A stretch of 64,000 bases of DNA from Bedellia somnulentella (GCA_963576735.1 OY755172.1:744001-808000); one strand, 5' to 3'. Shown: positions 11,596-22,302, counted from the stretch's first letter. Notes: a model not told the origin generated them from the letters alone. Made by a program: numbers and translations.

Positions 11596-11682
11596 CTAAG
11601 ATCGTACTAAGTGGCGATCGATAGTCTCTGCCTACCCCAATGGCAATAATGGGCGTGAGTATAAGTAAGTAAGTAAGTAATA
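11596..11682 (+). mobile_element. RTE LINE 3' end fragment
   Basis: TGGCGATCGATAGTCTCTGC through GGGCGTGAGTATAAGTAAGT: extreme 3' end of the RTE family, here with an AAGT-repeat tail variant. Confidence 0.75.
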
Positions 11683-11998
11683 TTTCCTTACATGGAGTGA
11701 TGATTACTAATTTTTATCTTTATTTTTTTTATTCAAGAAATGTTATTATTATTGACATATAAAAATATTTGAAGTATATATTTTTACGAAGGCAAAACCA
11801 ATCAAAACAGCTTACAGCTGTAATTTCCTGTAAAGCTTTATTTTCCCTAAAGATCACAGAATAACGAGTTTTTTTAAAAACAAATTGTTTTCCCTTTTTG
11901 CCAAAAACTCATTTTCAATGAAGCGGCTCCCATTTCATTAACCCTTGATAAGGCAGAACTATTTTCAAAAATTCATTGTATTTCACTTCATCATAGCC

Positions 11999-12228
11999 AC
12001 ACTCACGGCTATAAATCTCTGAAAGGGGTAGCCAGAGCTTCAGATACTGAAACTCCGCAGCCAATTTTGGAAGTTAAGTGGCGTATTTTTTTTTTAATAT
12101 AGGCTGTTGGTGGTCTCGATCCGCATCGGCCAACAATCAACTAAAAAGCTGAGAAACCCATAGTTGCCTATAACAAACACTCGTAGGAAAAAATGGGTTA
12201 GCGCTATTCAAAGACGATACTACTCAAT
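11999..12228 (-). mobile_element. SINE-A copy 9, divergent
   Basis: Antisense, clearly older than the other copies: a T-run replaces part of the body and the head reads GACGATACTACTC. Confidence 0.7.
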
Positions 12229-12415
12229 ATTATTTTCGACTGAGGTTATTGCTTAATGCAATTGGTCATACATTTTTGGAGCCATACCAAATATACCTTT
12301 AGCATACCAAGTACTATGATAAGATGTAATTTTAGGTTTATTACTTTATATGTTCATAGTTTAAAATAGATTGATGTTGCATTTGACAAACATTTGTACT
12401 TCAAAAATATACAAG

Positions 12416-12850
12416 GTATTATCTGGAGGCACGGCAGTGCCTCCGCCAAGTCAAGCGCGAAGCAAACTCTGCCGTACCATCCTTTTCTGGAACCGTTTCG
12501 CCGCATTTTCAGAGCCCTATTCGAGAACTTCTGGATAGGATTAAAACGCTGAAATTTTAGTCACCTAAAAATTCGTAATCACACACTTTAAATCCAAAAT
12601 TTCAAGTCGGTAGATCAATTAATTCCGAAGTTATGCTGATGCAAAATTTCGAATTTTCGACACTGACTGACTGACTCACTGATCATCAAAATAGAACTAG
12701 TACTTCCCATAGCCCTAGAGAGCTGAAATTTGGTACAGAGGTAGATTTTGACGCCCACATAAAGAAAAAACTATCAGAACAAGGTTTATGGAAGATCTGG
12801 ACTACCTGGTGACGCTGTTGAGAAAACATAATAAGAGTACTGCCAAACTA
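12416..12850. repeat. Unclassified interspersed-repeat-like segment
   Basis: GC-richer block (GGAGGCACGGCAGTGCCTCC hairpin at about 12425-12444) followed by a TGAC-type run (GACACTGACTGACTGACTCA). The composition and motif string resemble repetitive DNA I have seen in insect genomes, but there is no second copy in this window. Confidence 0.35.
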
Positions 12851-12883
12851 TAATAAGCGTATTTACGAGAAATAAACATAATA

Positions 12884-13107
12884 TAACATATACTCACGGC
12901 TATAAATCCCTAGAAGGGGTAGCAGAGCTAAGGAATTAGAAATTCCTCAGCCACTTTTGGAAATTGAGTGGGGAAAAGATGGTAAATTAAAGGTCTCCAA
13001 CCGCATCGCCAAAAATCCCTTAAAATCCCCAATACCGTTAGTTGCCTCTTACGCATACCCATCGGTAGAAATGGGGTAGTGCTATTCTAAGCCGACACTA
13101 CACGGCA
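12884..13107 (-). mobile_element. SINE-A copy 10
   Basis: Antisense, short internal deletion between the body and the B-box complement; both ends intact. Confidence 0.8.
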
Positions 13108-13249
13108 AATACGAGACTACGAGAAATAGTAGTCAATTAACTGTATTCTACTCAATAAATAAAAATATATAGTCCAATAATTATTATTATTTATGTACTA
13201 GCACTAAGCCGCGGCTTCGCTCACGTTATTAAACATTAGTACCAGTACA

Positions 13250-13292
13250 CAGAATGGGAATGAACGGCGTGAGTGTATGTATGTATGTACCA
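13250..13292 (+). mobile_element. RTE/SINE-A type 3' tail fragment
   Basis: GGGAATGAACGGCGTGAGTG followed by a TATG repeat: the last 25 bp of an RTE copy plus tail. Confidence 0.5.
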
Positions 13293-13486
13293 GTACACGT
13301 CACTAGATGGCGCTGGCTGTATTTCAAATCCCGGTAGCGTATTTATTTACACATTTAAACGTTTTTTCGTGCACTTTAAAGATATGAGAAGTCGTGAAGT
13401 TTATTTTTATTTGATTTCACAAAATAATATAAAAATAAGACAATGTGACCATTCAATCAGCCTTCGTCCTGTCAAAAAGAAGTGAA

Positions 13487-13920
13487 ATCCCAACAAAAAC
13501 ATTCTGTAAAAAACTAGCCAAGTCTTAATAGAGCTGCTTGTTTATTTCTAAAAAGTAATGAAATCCCTAAAACAAGTGGAGCCAAGTCTAAGGTTCCTTA
13601 CTGTGATAAATTTTACGTGACTTGGCCGTTGAATTTTATTGACACGTTTCTAATCTATCTTTATTTTTGGTTGTAAGAACTCTGGTGGTTTCTATATTTT
13701 TCTATATATGTTTCCCTTAAACTTAAATCATAATCTACTAATTACAAGTCAACGGCGTCGTCAGTCAAGTCACGTAAAATTAACTTTTATAATAAATAAA
13801 TTGCAGTAAGGAACCTTAGACTCGGCTCCACTTATTTTAGAGATTTCATTACTTTTTAGAGATAAACAAGCAGCTCTATCGCGACTTGGCTAGTTTTTTA
13901 CATAATATTTTTGTTGGGAT
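13487..13920. mobile_element. Fold-back element with about 150-bp arms
   Basis: Left end ATCCCAACAAAAACATTCTG; right end is its inverted complement ATATTTTTGTTGGGAT. The arms stay highly similar inward (AGAGCTGCTTGTTTATTTCT, AAGGTTCCTTACTG) for roughly 150 bp each around a short AT-rich loop. No coding capacity and no clear target duplication. Confidence 0.82.
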
Positions 13921-14261
13921 AAGTATTTCAGAATAAGTACAGAATGGTCGGCATCGGTCAACTTTGTTTAAACTATGCTAAGCATTTATATGATCGATTA
14001 AATTTCTCCAAATAATACTTGTATGTCATTATTAAGAAGTCAAATATTTTGGGAAATAAATAAATTAATATTTGAGGCACTATAAGTTTGTAATAAGCTA
14101 TATAACAACAGATGATGAAAAAAAAGAAAAGAATTTTTTTTTATTTAGCACGCATATACAGTATTTAATGACATAATTTAAAGAAATGGTTTCGCTAAAT
14201 TGGGCCCACGATCAGTAATTTCTGATTTGTGTATGATTTTCATTATGAGTTAAATTATGCT

Positions 14262-14376
14262 CGTTTGAGGGGTCTCTAACCACATTACCAAACTACCACT
14301 TGAAATGGCACAATATCTAAGTAGCCTCTTACAAACACCCTTGGGGAAAATGGGGTAGTGCTATTCTAAGTAGTCA
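14262..14376 (-). mobile_element. SINE-A head fragment
   Basis: GAGGGGTCTCTAACCACATT to GGGGTAGTGCTATTCTAAG: B-box zone and head only, divergent. Confidence 0.6.
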
Positions 14377-14645
14377 CAGGATAACTATATTGTTATTATA
14401 AACAAGTTGATTTTAACAACATTTGTCATGCTAATAAAATGTATGCATTTAAGAAAGAAAGAACAAAGTTTGTTGGCCATTTTAGGCACAAAAAAAACAT
14501 AAACAAACAACACAAACAAGATAGCAACTATGCAAAATAATTTTAATCGCAATATTCATTGAGCCCGCCGGGCTGGGTCGAAAGAATTATGTCTAACCTA
14601 TGTATGAAAATTAGGACGCCGACAAACAGTTGCCGACATATGTCG

Positions 14646-14930
14646 ACATATATAATTTAAATAATTAGACTCAGTTCCTTAATTTCAAACTAAAACATAA
14701 TAAAAATGTATTGTATTCTATCGATTATAGACCCGACAATATCTCTTCCCGGTACAACCAGTTCCAAAATGTCAGAGACTAGTGCCAATCATGTATTACG
14801 CCAACGAGTAATTGATTTTAATGCTCTATCTACCCATTTGTGCAAATGCTACCGTGAGTATATTTCAATTGTAACGACCGCTGTTTTATAAAGTTAACAA
14901 TACGTTTTAGGAACAATCCCACACCTTTCC
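14646..14930 (+). other. Possible small gene or first coding exon
   Basis: A TATA-like ACATATATAATTT (near 14646) lies about 25 bp before an arthropod initiator-like TCAGTT (14672). About 100 bp further an ATG in good insect context (CAAAATGTC) opens MSETSANHVLRQRVIDFNAL and continues 9 more residues to a GTGAGT donor. A 57-bp intron-like gap ends in TTTTAG and would add only about ten codons before a stop. I do not recognise the peptide and this may be chance. Confidence 0.2.
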
Positions 14931-15595
14931 TACCATCCGTGAATATTAGTGAACAATATTTAAGTACTGTAAAGAGTAAAGAAAATTATAACTGTTCTAT
15001 TCTAACACAACAAAAATAGGAATTCTTTTATTCCAAAGTCCACAGGTGGCAGAAAATTATGTAAAAAAGAACAAGTAAAGAAAAAGGAGAGTATTAAAGC
15101 ACTCACTTAACAGAAATTGAAGGAAAATCGTCTCAAAATTCCCTTCATTTTCTTAATCAAGTAATTAATATTCAACTGTAAGCACAATGAAAACCACTTA
15201 AAGAATTTTAATCATATTTTTATTTTTAGTTCAATTGTTAGTGTTTCAGGTGATATTAAATTATACAGGACTTAAGCAAACAGAGCGTAGTTCACTAATA
15301 ATGAAAGATACTTATCCCCACATGAGGTTTTCATGAACAAAAACATTCAAATTAGAGCGTAGTTCAGAACAAAAATTGCTGAAAAATACACTAAAACCTA
15401 ATTGTCGAAATACGTAGTCCCTGCACCCTAATTGGTTGATTCAATGATCTGACTAGTTTTGTTCATACATATGCTTCGCTTTATTCAATGGAAACACACT
15501 GACTGAACCACTTACGGATATTGACATTCTTCGTTTTATCTCTATTTAGCTAAGTCTTCTTTATATGAAACTAACTGACCCGACAGAATTTGTAC
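14931..15595. other. AT-rich stretch, little recognised
   Basis: Nothing supported except a 35-bp SINE-C tail piece (TCCCCACATGAGGTTTTCAT, about 15316-15346). Confidence 0.5.
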
Positions 15596-15823
15596 TACTA
15601 ATATTAATAAATTTCTTCGCTTAATTCCGCTAAATAATACCTGCAGTCTTCATGCAACATGCACTGTGCACCGCCCGCCCTCTCACTTACAAGAAATCGA
15701 AAAGCAGACAATGCACCACACACACACCCGCAAGCGAAAACCACAGGCAACCACAAACATGCGACGCGTTTCGACTCAACACGAGTCATTGTCGAGCAGT
15801 AGACAGTTCGGCAGCTGACCACC
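15596..15823 (-). repeat. Inverted partial terminal repeat of the Penelope-like element
   Basis: About 228 bp nearly identical, in inverted orientation, to 16179-16404: AATTTCTTCGCTTAATTCCG at the left pairs with CGGAATTAAGCGAAGAAATT at the right. Penelope-like elements are known to carry such inverted partial copies of their terminal repeat upstream. Confidence 0.9.
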
Positions 15824-16107
15824 GAACACGGGGATACGGGGAGCACGTGGCAGCATTCAGAAACGACCATCCAGAAAGGTCTCACTTTGCGAAACATCTA
15901 TTGGATACTGGAAACGTTCTCCCCGATAATCATAATCTGGATATTTTACATACTTGTAATAAGGGATTAAGATTATGTCTTTTAGAGAAACTTGAAATCT
16001 CCAAATATGATAATGATAATCCCGTTGCACTGCTGAATGAACAGCTGGGCTACACCGTTTCCCCACTTTTGACATTTTTTTCCAATAATATAGTCACTCG
16101 TCATTGA
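15823..16107 (+). CDS. Penelope-like element: GIY-YIG endonuclease C-terminal part (terminal repeat)
   Basis: Open in frame to a TGA at 16107. The peptide runs GYGEHVAAFRNDHPERSHFA, then LDILHTCNKGLRLCLLEKLE, and ends NNIVTRH. This is the C-terminal segment of the GIY-YIG endonuclease domain that Penelope-like elements carry after their RT; the GIY and YIG strands themselves are absent, so the domain is incomplete. It belongs to the left terminal repeat, not to the ORF that starts at 16410. A second, frameshifted copy follows the hAT remnant at 20433. No independent function is expected. Confidence 0.8.
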   Translation, partial: RTRGYGEHVAAFRNDHPERSHFAKHLLDTGNVLPDNHNLDILHTCNKGLRLCLLEKLEISKYDNDNPVALLNEQLGYTVSPLLTFFSNNIVTRH

Positions 16108-16409
16108 TATTCTTTGGGTGGGGGAGTGGGGAGCCTGGCCTATAAATATAACCGCAAAATCGTATGACCGGCACTCGGTGGTCAGCTGCCGAACTGTCTA
16201 CTGCTCGACAATGACTCGTGTTGAGTCGAAACGCGTCGCATGTTTGTGGTTGCCTGTGGTTTTCGCTTGCGGGTGTGTGTGTGGTGCATTGTCTGCTTTT
16301 CGATTTCTTGTAAGTGGGAGGGCGGGCGGTGCACAGTGCATGTTGCATGAAGACTGCAGGTATTATTTAGCGGAATTAAGCGAAGAAATTTATTAATATT
16401 AGTATTGCT
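16108..16409 (+). repeat. Penelope-like element terminal repeat / 5' leader
   Basis: GGGTGGGGGAGTGGGGAGCC then CTATAAATATAACC (a plausible TATA box near 16140) and the 226-bp block repeated inverted at 15596 and directly at 23026-23283. The direct copy also includes the first codons of the RT ORF, as expected of the tandem-like pLTR arrangement. Confidence 0.8.
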
Positions 16410-17528
16410 ATGGATTTCCGCAAAGTAACGCCTGATTCAATCCAATATCTTAAATCGGTCAGCATAACCGAACAGGCACGATTATACATTAAACTAAAGA
16501 AGCTCCATCGAGTGGCGGTCCAAAACGTGTGGTTCAATCAGCGGTGCAAACAATTAAATATAATACCGAATTACATTCACATTAACACTCGTAGCAATAG
16601 TCGTGCCGCGTCTGTTGCATTGGACAAAGCGCAAAAAATTTGGCTTAGTGAGGAATCGCGTCATTGGTTTACAGTTCGCGACAATTTAAAATTACGCCTT
16701 AAAGTTTTACATTCTGAACTATCTTTCTCATTACACCAAATTGAGTTTGATTTTCTTGACCAGAAAGCTAGAGATCTGGCTTCTCAGGTGGCTTATAGTA
16801 AATACATTGTTCAGTGCAACAAGATTCGGAGACTAACACAAAATCGTTTTAGTGCTTCTTCTAACAACAGCAATGTTCAATCTCACGATTTTGGCCCTCG
16901 CGTTAAGAATTTGACCGATACACAGTTTTCTCCTAGTGAAATTGCGTTGTTGGAAAAAGGATTAAAACATAACATAACACCCTGTTTAAATACTAAATCT
17001 TTAGAAACTTTGGCGGTGGATGCGGAAGTTGCTGTAGTCACTAACAAAAGGGATGGCATTGTTAAGAGTCTCATAGCCAACGATATCAAAAATTCGTTGC
17101 CTATTCAGAATACCTGTAATTCAGGTTCAGAGTTGGCCACGATGAAGTCAATTAAGCGGAGGTTAGATTCTAACGATCTTGTTCTAACCAAAGCTGATAA
17201 AGGTAGTACAATTGTCATCATGAGTCGCGATTCATATACAGAGAAGGTTAACAATGTCATCCTAGGGGACGATTTTGTTCGACTTGGGTCGGATCCTACT
17301 AAGAAGTATGCCTCGGAGTTAAAGAGAGCAATCTCAGAATCATCCTATGTATTTTCGAACCCCGACAATGAGAAGGACAAGATCGTTCCTATGAATCCAC
17401 TACCCCCAATTCTTTACGATTTGCCAAAAATTCACAAAGATAATATTCCGATCCGTCCTGTTGTTTCTTATGTAGCTGCGCCGGCATACAATTTAGTAAA
17501 ACAACTTAACGCCATTTTGAAAGCTTAG
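16410..17528 (+). pseudogene. Penelope-like element reverse transcriptase, N-terminal part
   Basis: Opens MDFRKVTPDSIQYLK and stays open 372 codons. The first 180 residues are the PLE N-terminal region. The PLE RT signatures follow: LVLTKADKGSTIVIMSRDSY and PPILYDLPKIHKDNIPIRPV (the LPKIHK box is diagnostic of Penelope-like RTs). The frame ends at a TAG in NAILKA-stop; the duplicate of the same segment at 18432 reads AAG there, so a single substitution made the stop. The RT finger and palm continue only in that second copy. PLEs are retroelements that reverse-transcribe at nicked DNA. This copy is dead: stop, hAT insertion, loss of the YxDD palm. Confidence 0.93.
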
Positions 17529-17673
17529 ACTAATTTTAATCCGATTTTCACTTTAAAAAACAGTTTGGATCTTATTGATAAAATAAAGGATGTTGTTCTT
17601 CCTTGCAATGCCAAGCTCGTTTCTCTGGATGTAGAAAGTCTGTTTTCAAACGTACCATATAAATATTGCTTAC
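17471..17673 (+). repeat. 203-bp direct duplication, copy 1 (PLE RT)
   Basis: Matches 18432-18634 with only a couple of differences (AAGCTTAG versus AAGCTAAG; GCTCGTTTCT versus GCTCATTTCT). Brackets the hAT fragment between them. Confidence 0.92.
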
Positions 17674-18431
17674 AATTTCTCAACAATTCAATTTCTTCTC
17701 GTAATTCGTAAACCCTACTTAGAACTTTGCCTCTTGATAACCAACGTACCTCTGTATGGTACAAAAGAGCATTAAATCTAGCACCAACTTCATCGCACAA
17801 AACTTTGAATAATCTTGAGTTAGTAGCGCTGCCCCGAATATGATTAACAATTTTTACTATGTCACTCAATGTGTTTAGCAAATCTGGTGGAAGCGTTTTC
17901 ACAGCCAAAGCGTAACGGTGTATCAAGCAATGATAACCTAAAACTTGAGGAGCAACTTGTTTCACGAGTGCCTGAAAACCAGAACGGATGCCCATCATGG
18001 AAGGCGCCCCGTCGTCTGTGCAAATACCAACCAGCTTTAACCAGTCCAGGCCATTTTTCTCAACAAACTCTTTTAGCGTTTTAAATACGTCTTCGACGCG
18101 AGTAGTAGTGGGCAAAGACTTTCAGAACAAATATTCCTCCTTTACATCATCATCTTTAATATATCGTGTATACATCAATAGTTGTGAACACGAAGCAACA
18201 TCTGTGGACTCGTCCAACTGCAGCGCAAACATAGGACTTTCCTTCATTTCAGAAATAATGGTTGCTAGAATATTGTCACTCATTTCACAAATGCGACTTT
18301 GAATAGTAGTGTTTGAGAGTGAGATTTGTTTAATCTTAGCTAAATGTTGCTCACCAATAACAAGTGTTACTGCATCTAACAAGCAAGGTTTGATAAGGTC
18401 CTCGCCTATAGTGTGTGGTTTTTTTATTACG
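17674..18431 (-). pseudogene. hAT transposase fragment (ZBED/FAM200-like), middle part
   Basis: On the complement: KPHTIGEDLIKPCLLDAVTL, LQLDESTDVASCSQLL, a TGA where one residue is expected after EEYLF, then [30 protein letters not shown] and [20 protein letters not shown]. These are conserved blocks of the hAT catalytic domain in ZBED5/FAM200/SCAND3-like proteins (DESTD, TDGAPSM, CxxH, RWLS). The piece has no BED finger and no C-terminal dimerisation region, and is spliced abruptly to PLE sequence on both sides. Confidence 0.9.
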
Positions 18432-18870
18432 TGTAGCTGCGCCGGCATACAATTTAGTAAAACAACTTAACGCCATTTTGAAAGCTAAGACTAATTTTAA
18501 TCCGATTTTCACTTTAAAAAACAGTTTGGATCTTATTGATAAAATAAAGGATGTTGTTCTTCCTTGCAATGCCAAGCTCATTTCTCTGGATGTAGAAAGT
18601 CTGTTTTCAAACGTACCATATAAATATTGCTTACGTTTCATCTCAGAATTCATGGTAACTCAGCGACTACATCCGGAGGAAAGATGCCAGCTATCAAGGC
18701 TTACTTCCATCTGTATGCAGCAAAATTATTTCATGTTGGATAATTATTTCTACCAACAGAGAAAAGGTCTGGCAATGGGTTCTCCATTGAGTCCCTTGAT
18801 GGCTGACATTTTTATGGATAATTTTGAGCGTAACAACATTGTTGGGAGGAGTAATATACTTTATTACTAT
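18432..18870 (+). pseudogene. Penelope-like element reverse transcriptase, central part
   Basis: Repeats the 203-bp segment, then continues as [25 protein letters not shown] (the first catalytic Asp block), NYFMLDNYFYQQRKGLAMGS, PLSPLMADIFMDNFE and finally ILYYYR, where the next residues should be the YVDD palm box. The sequence departs from PLE at about 18870, exactly before that box. Confidence 0.9.
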
Positions 18871-19554
18871 AGGCAACTGGCAGCTCAAAAAACCGCAAGC
18901 GCCGTAAAGTGTCGAAACGTCAAATTTTGGCAGCAGCTGGCACGCGCGCGGGGTGTACTTTTTACTTAATTTTTTAATAGTTTGGCTACTCTGAGATACA
19001 ACTCAGCCTATTTAATACACTCTGTGTTAAACAAGGAAATGAATGAGTTACTTTTGTTCTATGCTTTACTTGCTTTTTTTTTATTGCCAAGCATTCAAAG
19101 TTTGTTGATCGTTTTTTTCGCGGCAATAAAAGTTTCTTAGTGCGGTTTTTTGCAAATATCTTTAGTTTTTTGTGGCCTTTATGAATGAGATAAGTGTGAA
19201 AACGGTAGCTAAGTAAGTGTTCTATTATATAATGGCTTTTTGCAATAGTTTTTGCATATATTTTTGTAAATATGAACCTTTAACTTATTTGTTTATCTTA
19301 TCATTAATTTGTGTTTATCTTATCTTTAACTTATGTTTATGAAACTATGGGTGTAATTTAGTACTATATTAGTTATATATTTCACTAGGTTATTTATCGG
19401 TGATTCCATCGATACTAGACGCTTATAAAGCTGCCATACAAAAGTAAACAGTAATTTGAGTTATTCCGACGCTCCTCCTCGGACGGACGGACCTCCCACT
19501 TACGCCACTTAGTCGCTGCCGCTCCGCGGCATTACGACCTAGCGCCCGCCACCG
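18871..19554. other. Unassigned insert between PLE and hAT remnants
   Basis: 684 bp: GC-rich at the left (GCTGGCACGCGCGCGG) and right (CTGCCGCTCCGCGGC) ends, AT-rich in the middle. No reading frame was recognised and no terminal repeats were found. It may be the UTR of a TE. Confidence 0.4.
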
Positions 19555-20432
19555 GAAGGGATAGTAGTGTTTGAGAGTGAGATTTGTTTAATCTTAGCTA
19601 AATGTTGCTCACCAATAACAAGTGTTACTGCATCTAACAAGCAAGGTTTGATAAGGTTCTCGCCTATAGTGTGTGGTTTTTTATTACGTGCAATGCGATA
19701 AGCAATTTTGTATGAAGCTTGAAGGCATGATTCATTTGCTTTCTGTATATTGCCTGTAGAATCCATGCGCGAAGACTTCAGAATCTTCTCCTTTTTCTTA
19801 AAAAAATCTATATTTTTATCTGCGAACTCCTTGTGAACTTTAGCAAAATGTTCTTTTAATTTGCTCGGTTTCATGCTTTCTGGATTAAGCACTTTATTAC
19901 ATAGAACACACTGAGGCTTTTCTATATTTTTGTCTATGATGCTTGTGAAACCCCATTGTAGAAATGCTTCTTTATAAGTGCGCTTTTTGCCAGATGAAGT
20001 AGAGGCCATGTCAAAAAAAACTTGTAGGTACCTAAAACAAAAGTCAACTAATACATCACACGTAAACAAATCACTCGTGACAATATTATAAAAACAATAT
20101 TAACGTGACGATATTAACAAACGCTGCTTACCTTTGAATTTAATCAACAATTCAAAAATACGATTTCTGCAAGTCGCGGCGGTAAACAAAATGAACGTCG
20201 CCGCGCGTCGCCGCTCGGTCCAGCCACTGCCCCGCCCTCTTCACCCCACCCTCACACCGCCTGCGCCGCTCACACGCCGCCGCGCGCATCAGAGCGCCTT
20301 GCAGCCGTTTATCGTACTATTATTTTGTTTATTGTTGCTATTTTAATACTATTACGTGCCATCCCATGTTACCCCCCTAGAATCTCCGTTTTACCCCTGC
20401 GGGGGTAATTACCCCCAGGTTAGGAACCGCTG
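19555..20432 (-). pseudogene. hAT element 5' end: TIR, leader and BED-finger N-terminus
   Basis: The right end on the complement is CAGCGGTTCCTAACCTGGGG, a canonical hAT terminus, directly abutting PLE sequence at 20433. After a GC-rich leader an ATG at 20009 opens MASTSSGKKRTYKEAFLQWG and continues through a BED-type zinc finger (CVLCNKVL ... KLKEHFAKVH). It then overlaps, for about 130 bp, the segment also present at 18301-18431 (KPHTIGENLIKPCLLD). The frame breaks at 19555. Together with 17674-18431 it represents two truncated pieces of the same family, not one interrupted element, because of that overlap. Confidence 0.88.
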
Positions 20433-20697
20433 ATCTATTGGATACTGGACACGTTCTCCCCGATAATCATAATCTGGAGATTTTACATACTTGTAATAAG
20501 GGATTAAGATTATGTTTTTAGAGAAACTTGAAATCTCCAGATATGATAATGATAATTCCATTGCACTGCTGAATGAACAGCTGGGCTACACCGTTTCCCC
20601 ACTTTTGTCAATTTTTTCCAATAATATAGTCACTCGTCATTGATGTTCTTTGGGTGGGGGGGGGGAGCCTGGCCTATAAATATAACCGCAAAATCGT
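20433..20697 (+). pseudogene. Penelope-like element GIY-YIG C-terminal remnant and trailer
   Basis: Near copy of 15896-16170 (CTATTGGATACTGG ... GTCACTCGTCATTGA, then GGGGAGCCTGGCC and a TATAAATATAACC box). A missing base in ATTATGTTTTTAGAG shifts the frame relative to the left copy. Confidence 0.85.
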
Positions 20698-20709
20698 ATG
20701 ACCGGCACT
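20698..20709. repeat. Left target-site duplication of the jockey insertion
   Basis: ATGACCGGCACT here and ATGACTGGCACT at 22291-22302 flank the jockey element; one mismatch. Confidence 0.8.
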
Positions 20710-21402
20710 CAACACTCATGCGTCCAACAAGCACATCGCTTTACCGAGCATGGATGGACCGATGGATTCAATGACACATACGAGAAACAGACGGGCGCCG
20801 TCTTCTTTGATGTGGCTAAGGCATTTGACAAAGTCTGGCATAACGGTCTGCTATACAAGCTATACCAGATCGGTATGCCAGACAAGCTCGTGGCTATAGT
20901 CCGCGACTACTTGTCGGATCGCCGATTCCGCTTCAAAGTGGAGGACGCCCACTCACAACACCACCCCATACACGCGGGAGTCCCACAGGGCTCCACGCTC
21001 TCACCCACACTCTTCAATATATACACTAACGACATCCCGCGTACACCTCTGGTGGAGTTAGCACTCTTTGCAGACGACACACTACTCTATACGAGTCACC
21101 AAAATCACAACTTCATACGGCTTCGCCTTCAGCGAGCCGTAACACAACTCGGAGAGTGGTTCAGGAAGTGGCGGATTGAGGTTAATCCCTCCAAAAGCGC
21201 AGCCATGATCTTTCGGAAGGGAGGCCCCTCACTTGACCCGCCGCCGCCTGTTCAACTCTTCGGCACACCTATTCCGTGGGTGAAAAAGACTAAATACCTC
21301 GGTATTGTCTTTGATTCCCGGCTTAGTTGGACACACCACATCAGATACATACGAAACATAGCCTCATTCGTCCTGAATAAGCCGTTTACTTACTTACGTT
21401 AA
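20710..21402 (+). pseudogene. Jockey reverse transcriptase fragment
   Basis: Continuous frame from CVQQAHRFTEHGWT through GAVFFDVAKAFDKVWHNGLL (first catalytic Asp), GVPQGSTLSPTLFNIYTND, LALFADDTLLYTS (the catalytic FADD box) and TKYLGIVFDSRLSWTHHI. It lacks the endonuclease and ORF1 because of 5' truncation. The frame ends where the fold-back begins. An LVKxx thumb region follows only after the inverted segments. Confidence 0.92.
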
Positions 21403-21667
21403 CTTTGTGACGCAGTAAGTTATCACTGCGTCACAAAGTTGTTTATCAATGGAGGTGGTTTATCAAGCCCTCTCTGGCGTGTGCGAACGCAACACTACCG
21501 TACGAGAGGACCGAACGTATACATGTTTTGTATAGTGTAACTTTGTGACGCAGTAAGTTATCACTGCGTCACAAAGTTACACTATACAAAACATGTATAC
21601 GTTCGGTCCTCTCGTACGGTAGTGTTGCGTTCGCACACGCCAGAGAGGGCTTGATAAACCACCTCCA
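21401..21667. repeat. Serial inverted duplications inside the jockey RT
   Basis: A 16-bp arm hairpin (21401-21416 against 21425-21440, loop AAGTTATC) is followed by a 105-bp arm palindrome (21450-21554 against 21563-21667) around the same AAGTTATC loop. The right arm reads in frame as jockey coding (SLRHKVTLYKTCIRSVLSYG), so the right arm is original and the left parts are copies. Confidence 0.93.
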
Positions 21668-22016
21668 GGTGATACAGAATAGGTTCATGCGCAAGGCGGT
21701 AGGGGCGCCTTGGTATGTTAGGAACTATGATCTCCACAGAGACTTAGGACTCAATACAATCAGGGATCACTTCAAACAAATCTCACGTAGATACTTTGAT
21801 AAGATCCCCGATCACCCCAACCCCTTACTCCGAGCCTCGCTCGACTACACGATTTCCCCGGACGCCGGGATTCGACGCCCACGTAGCGTGCTCTCGGATC
21901 CCGACGACGACATCACCCGCGAGCTCGAGGCCTCAGGGGCCACCGGCGCTCGCGGTCACACCAACAACTACTACCGCTCCCGACACCGACCCCGCCGGCG
22001 AGGTCGTAGAACTTAA
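21563..22016 (+). pseudogene. Jockey RT C-terminal region and stop
   Basis: In frame: VTLYKTCIRSVLSYG, FAHAREGLINHLQVIQNRFM, APWYVRNYDLHRDLGL, then a proline/arginine-rich end and TAA at 22014-22016. This is the usual C-terminal part of jockey ORF2; it is separated from its RT core by the fold-back. Confidence 0.88.
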
Positions 22017-22302
22017 CACTAACCTTAGAGTCACACCAGACTCAACTAGAGTCTATTTTATTTTTATACTCACCCTATCCGACTTAGCTTAGGTACACTC
22101 CTTTTCACTGCCAGGGCGGCCTTCAGCCGCCCGGCACAACACATCAAGGTGACGCCGCATAGGCCGCAGGGCCAGCAGCACCGAGCCGGAGGGGTTTTAG
22201 TCGGTAAAAGTCCGACATACCCCCGTCGCTCTCTCGAGCGACGGGGGATCCATGAGGATTTCCCCTCCGGTAAACAAAAAAAAAATATATATGACTGGCA
22301 CT

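Larger units (their letters stand above)
20710..22290 (+). mobile_element. 5'-truncated jockey-clade LINE
   Basis: Inserted in the PLE with a 12-bp target duplication. The sequence begins within the RT and ends in a GC-rich 3' UTR (GCCCGGCACAACAC, CCCCCGTCGCTCTC) and an A-rich tail AAACAAAAAAAAAA. It is 1581 bp. The RT has been scrambled by nested inverted duplications at 21401-21667. Confidence 0.9.

Noticed and set aside
20134..20346. 70-codon frame in GC-rich sequence
   Set aside because: Lies in the antisense of the hAT leader; low-complexity Pro/Arg peptide with no family resemblance.
21401..21440. Possible MITE with AACTTTGTGACGCAG ends
   Set aside because: The same bases read in frame as jockey codons (SLRHKVTLYK), so the hairpin is a fold-back of coding sequence, not an inserted element.
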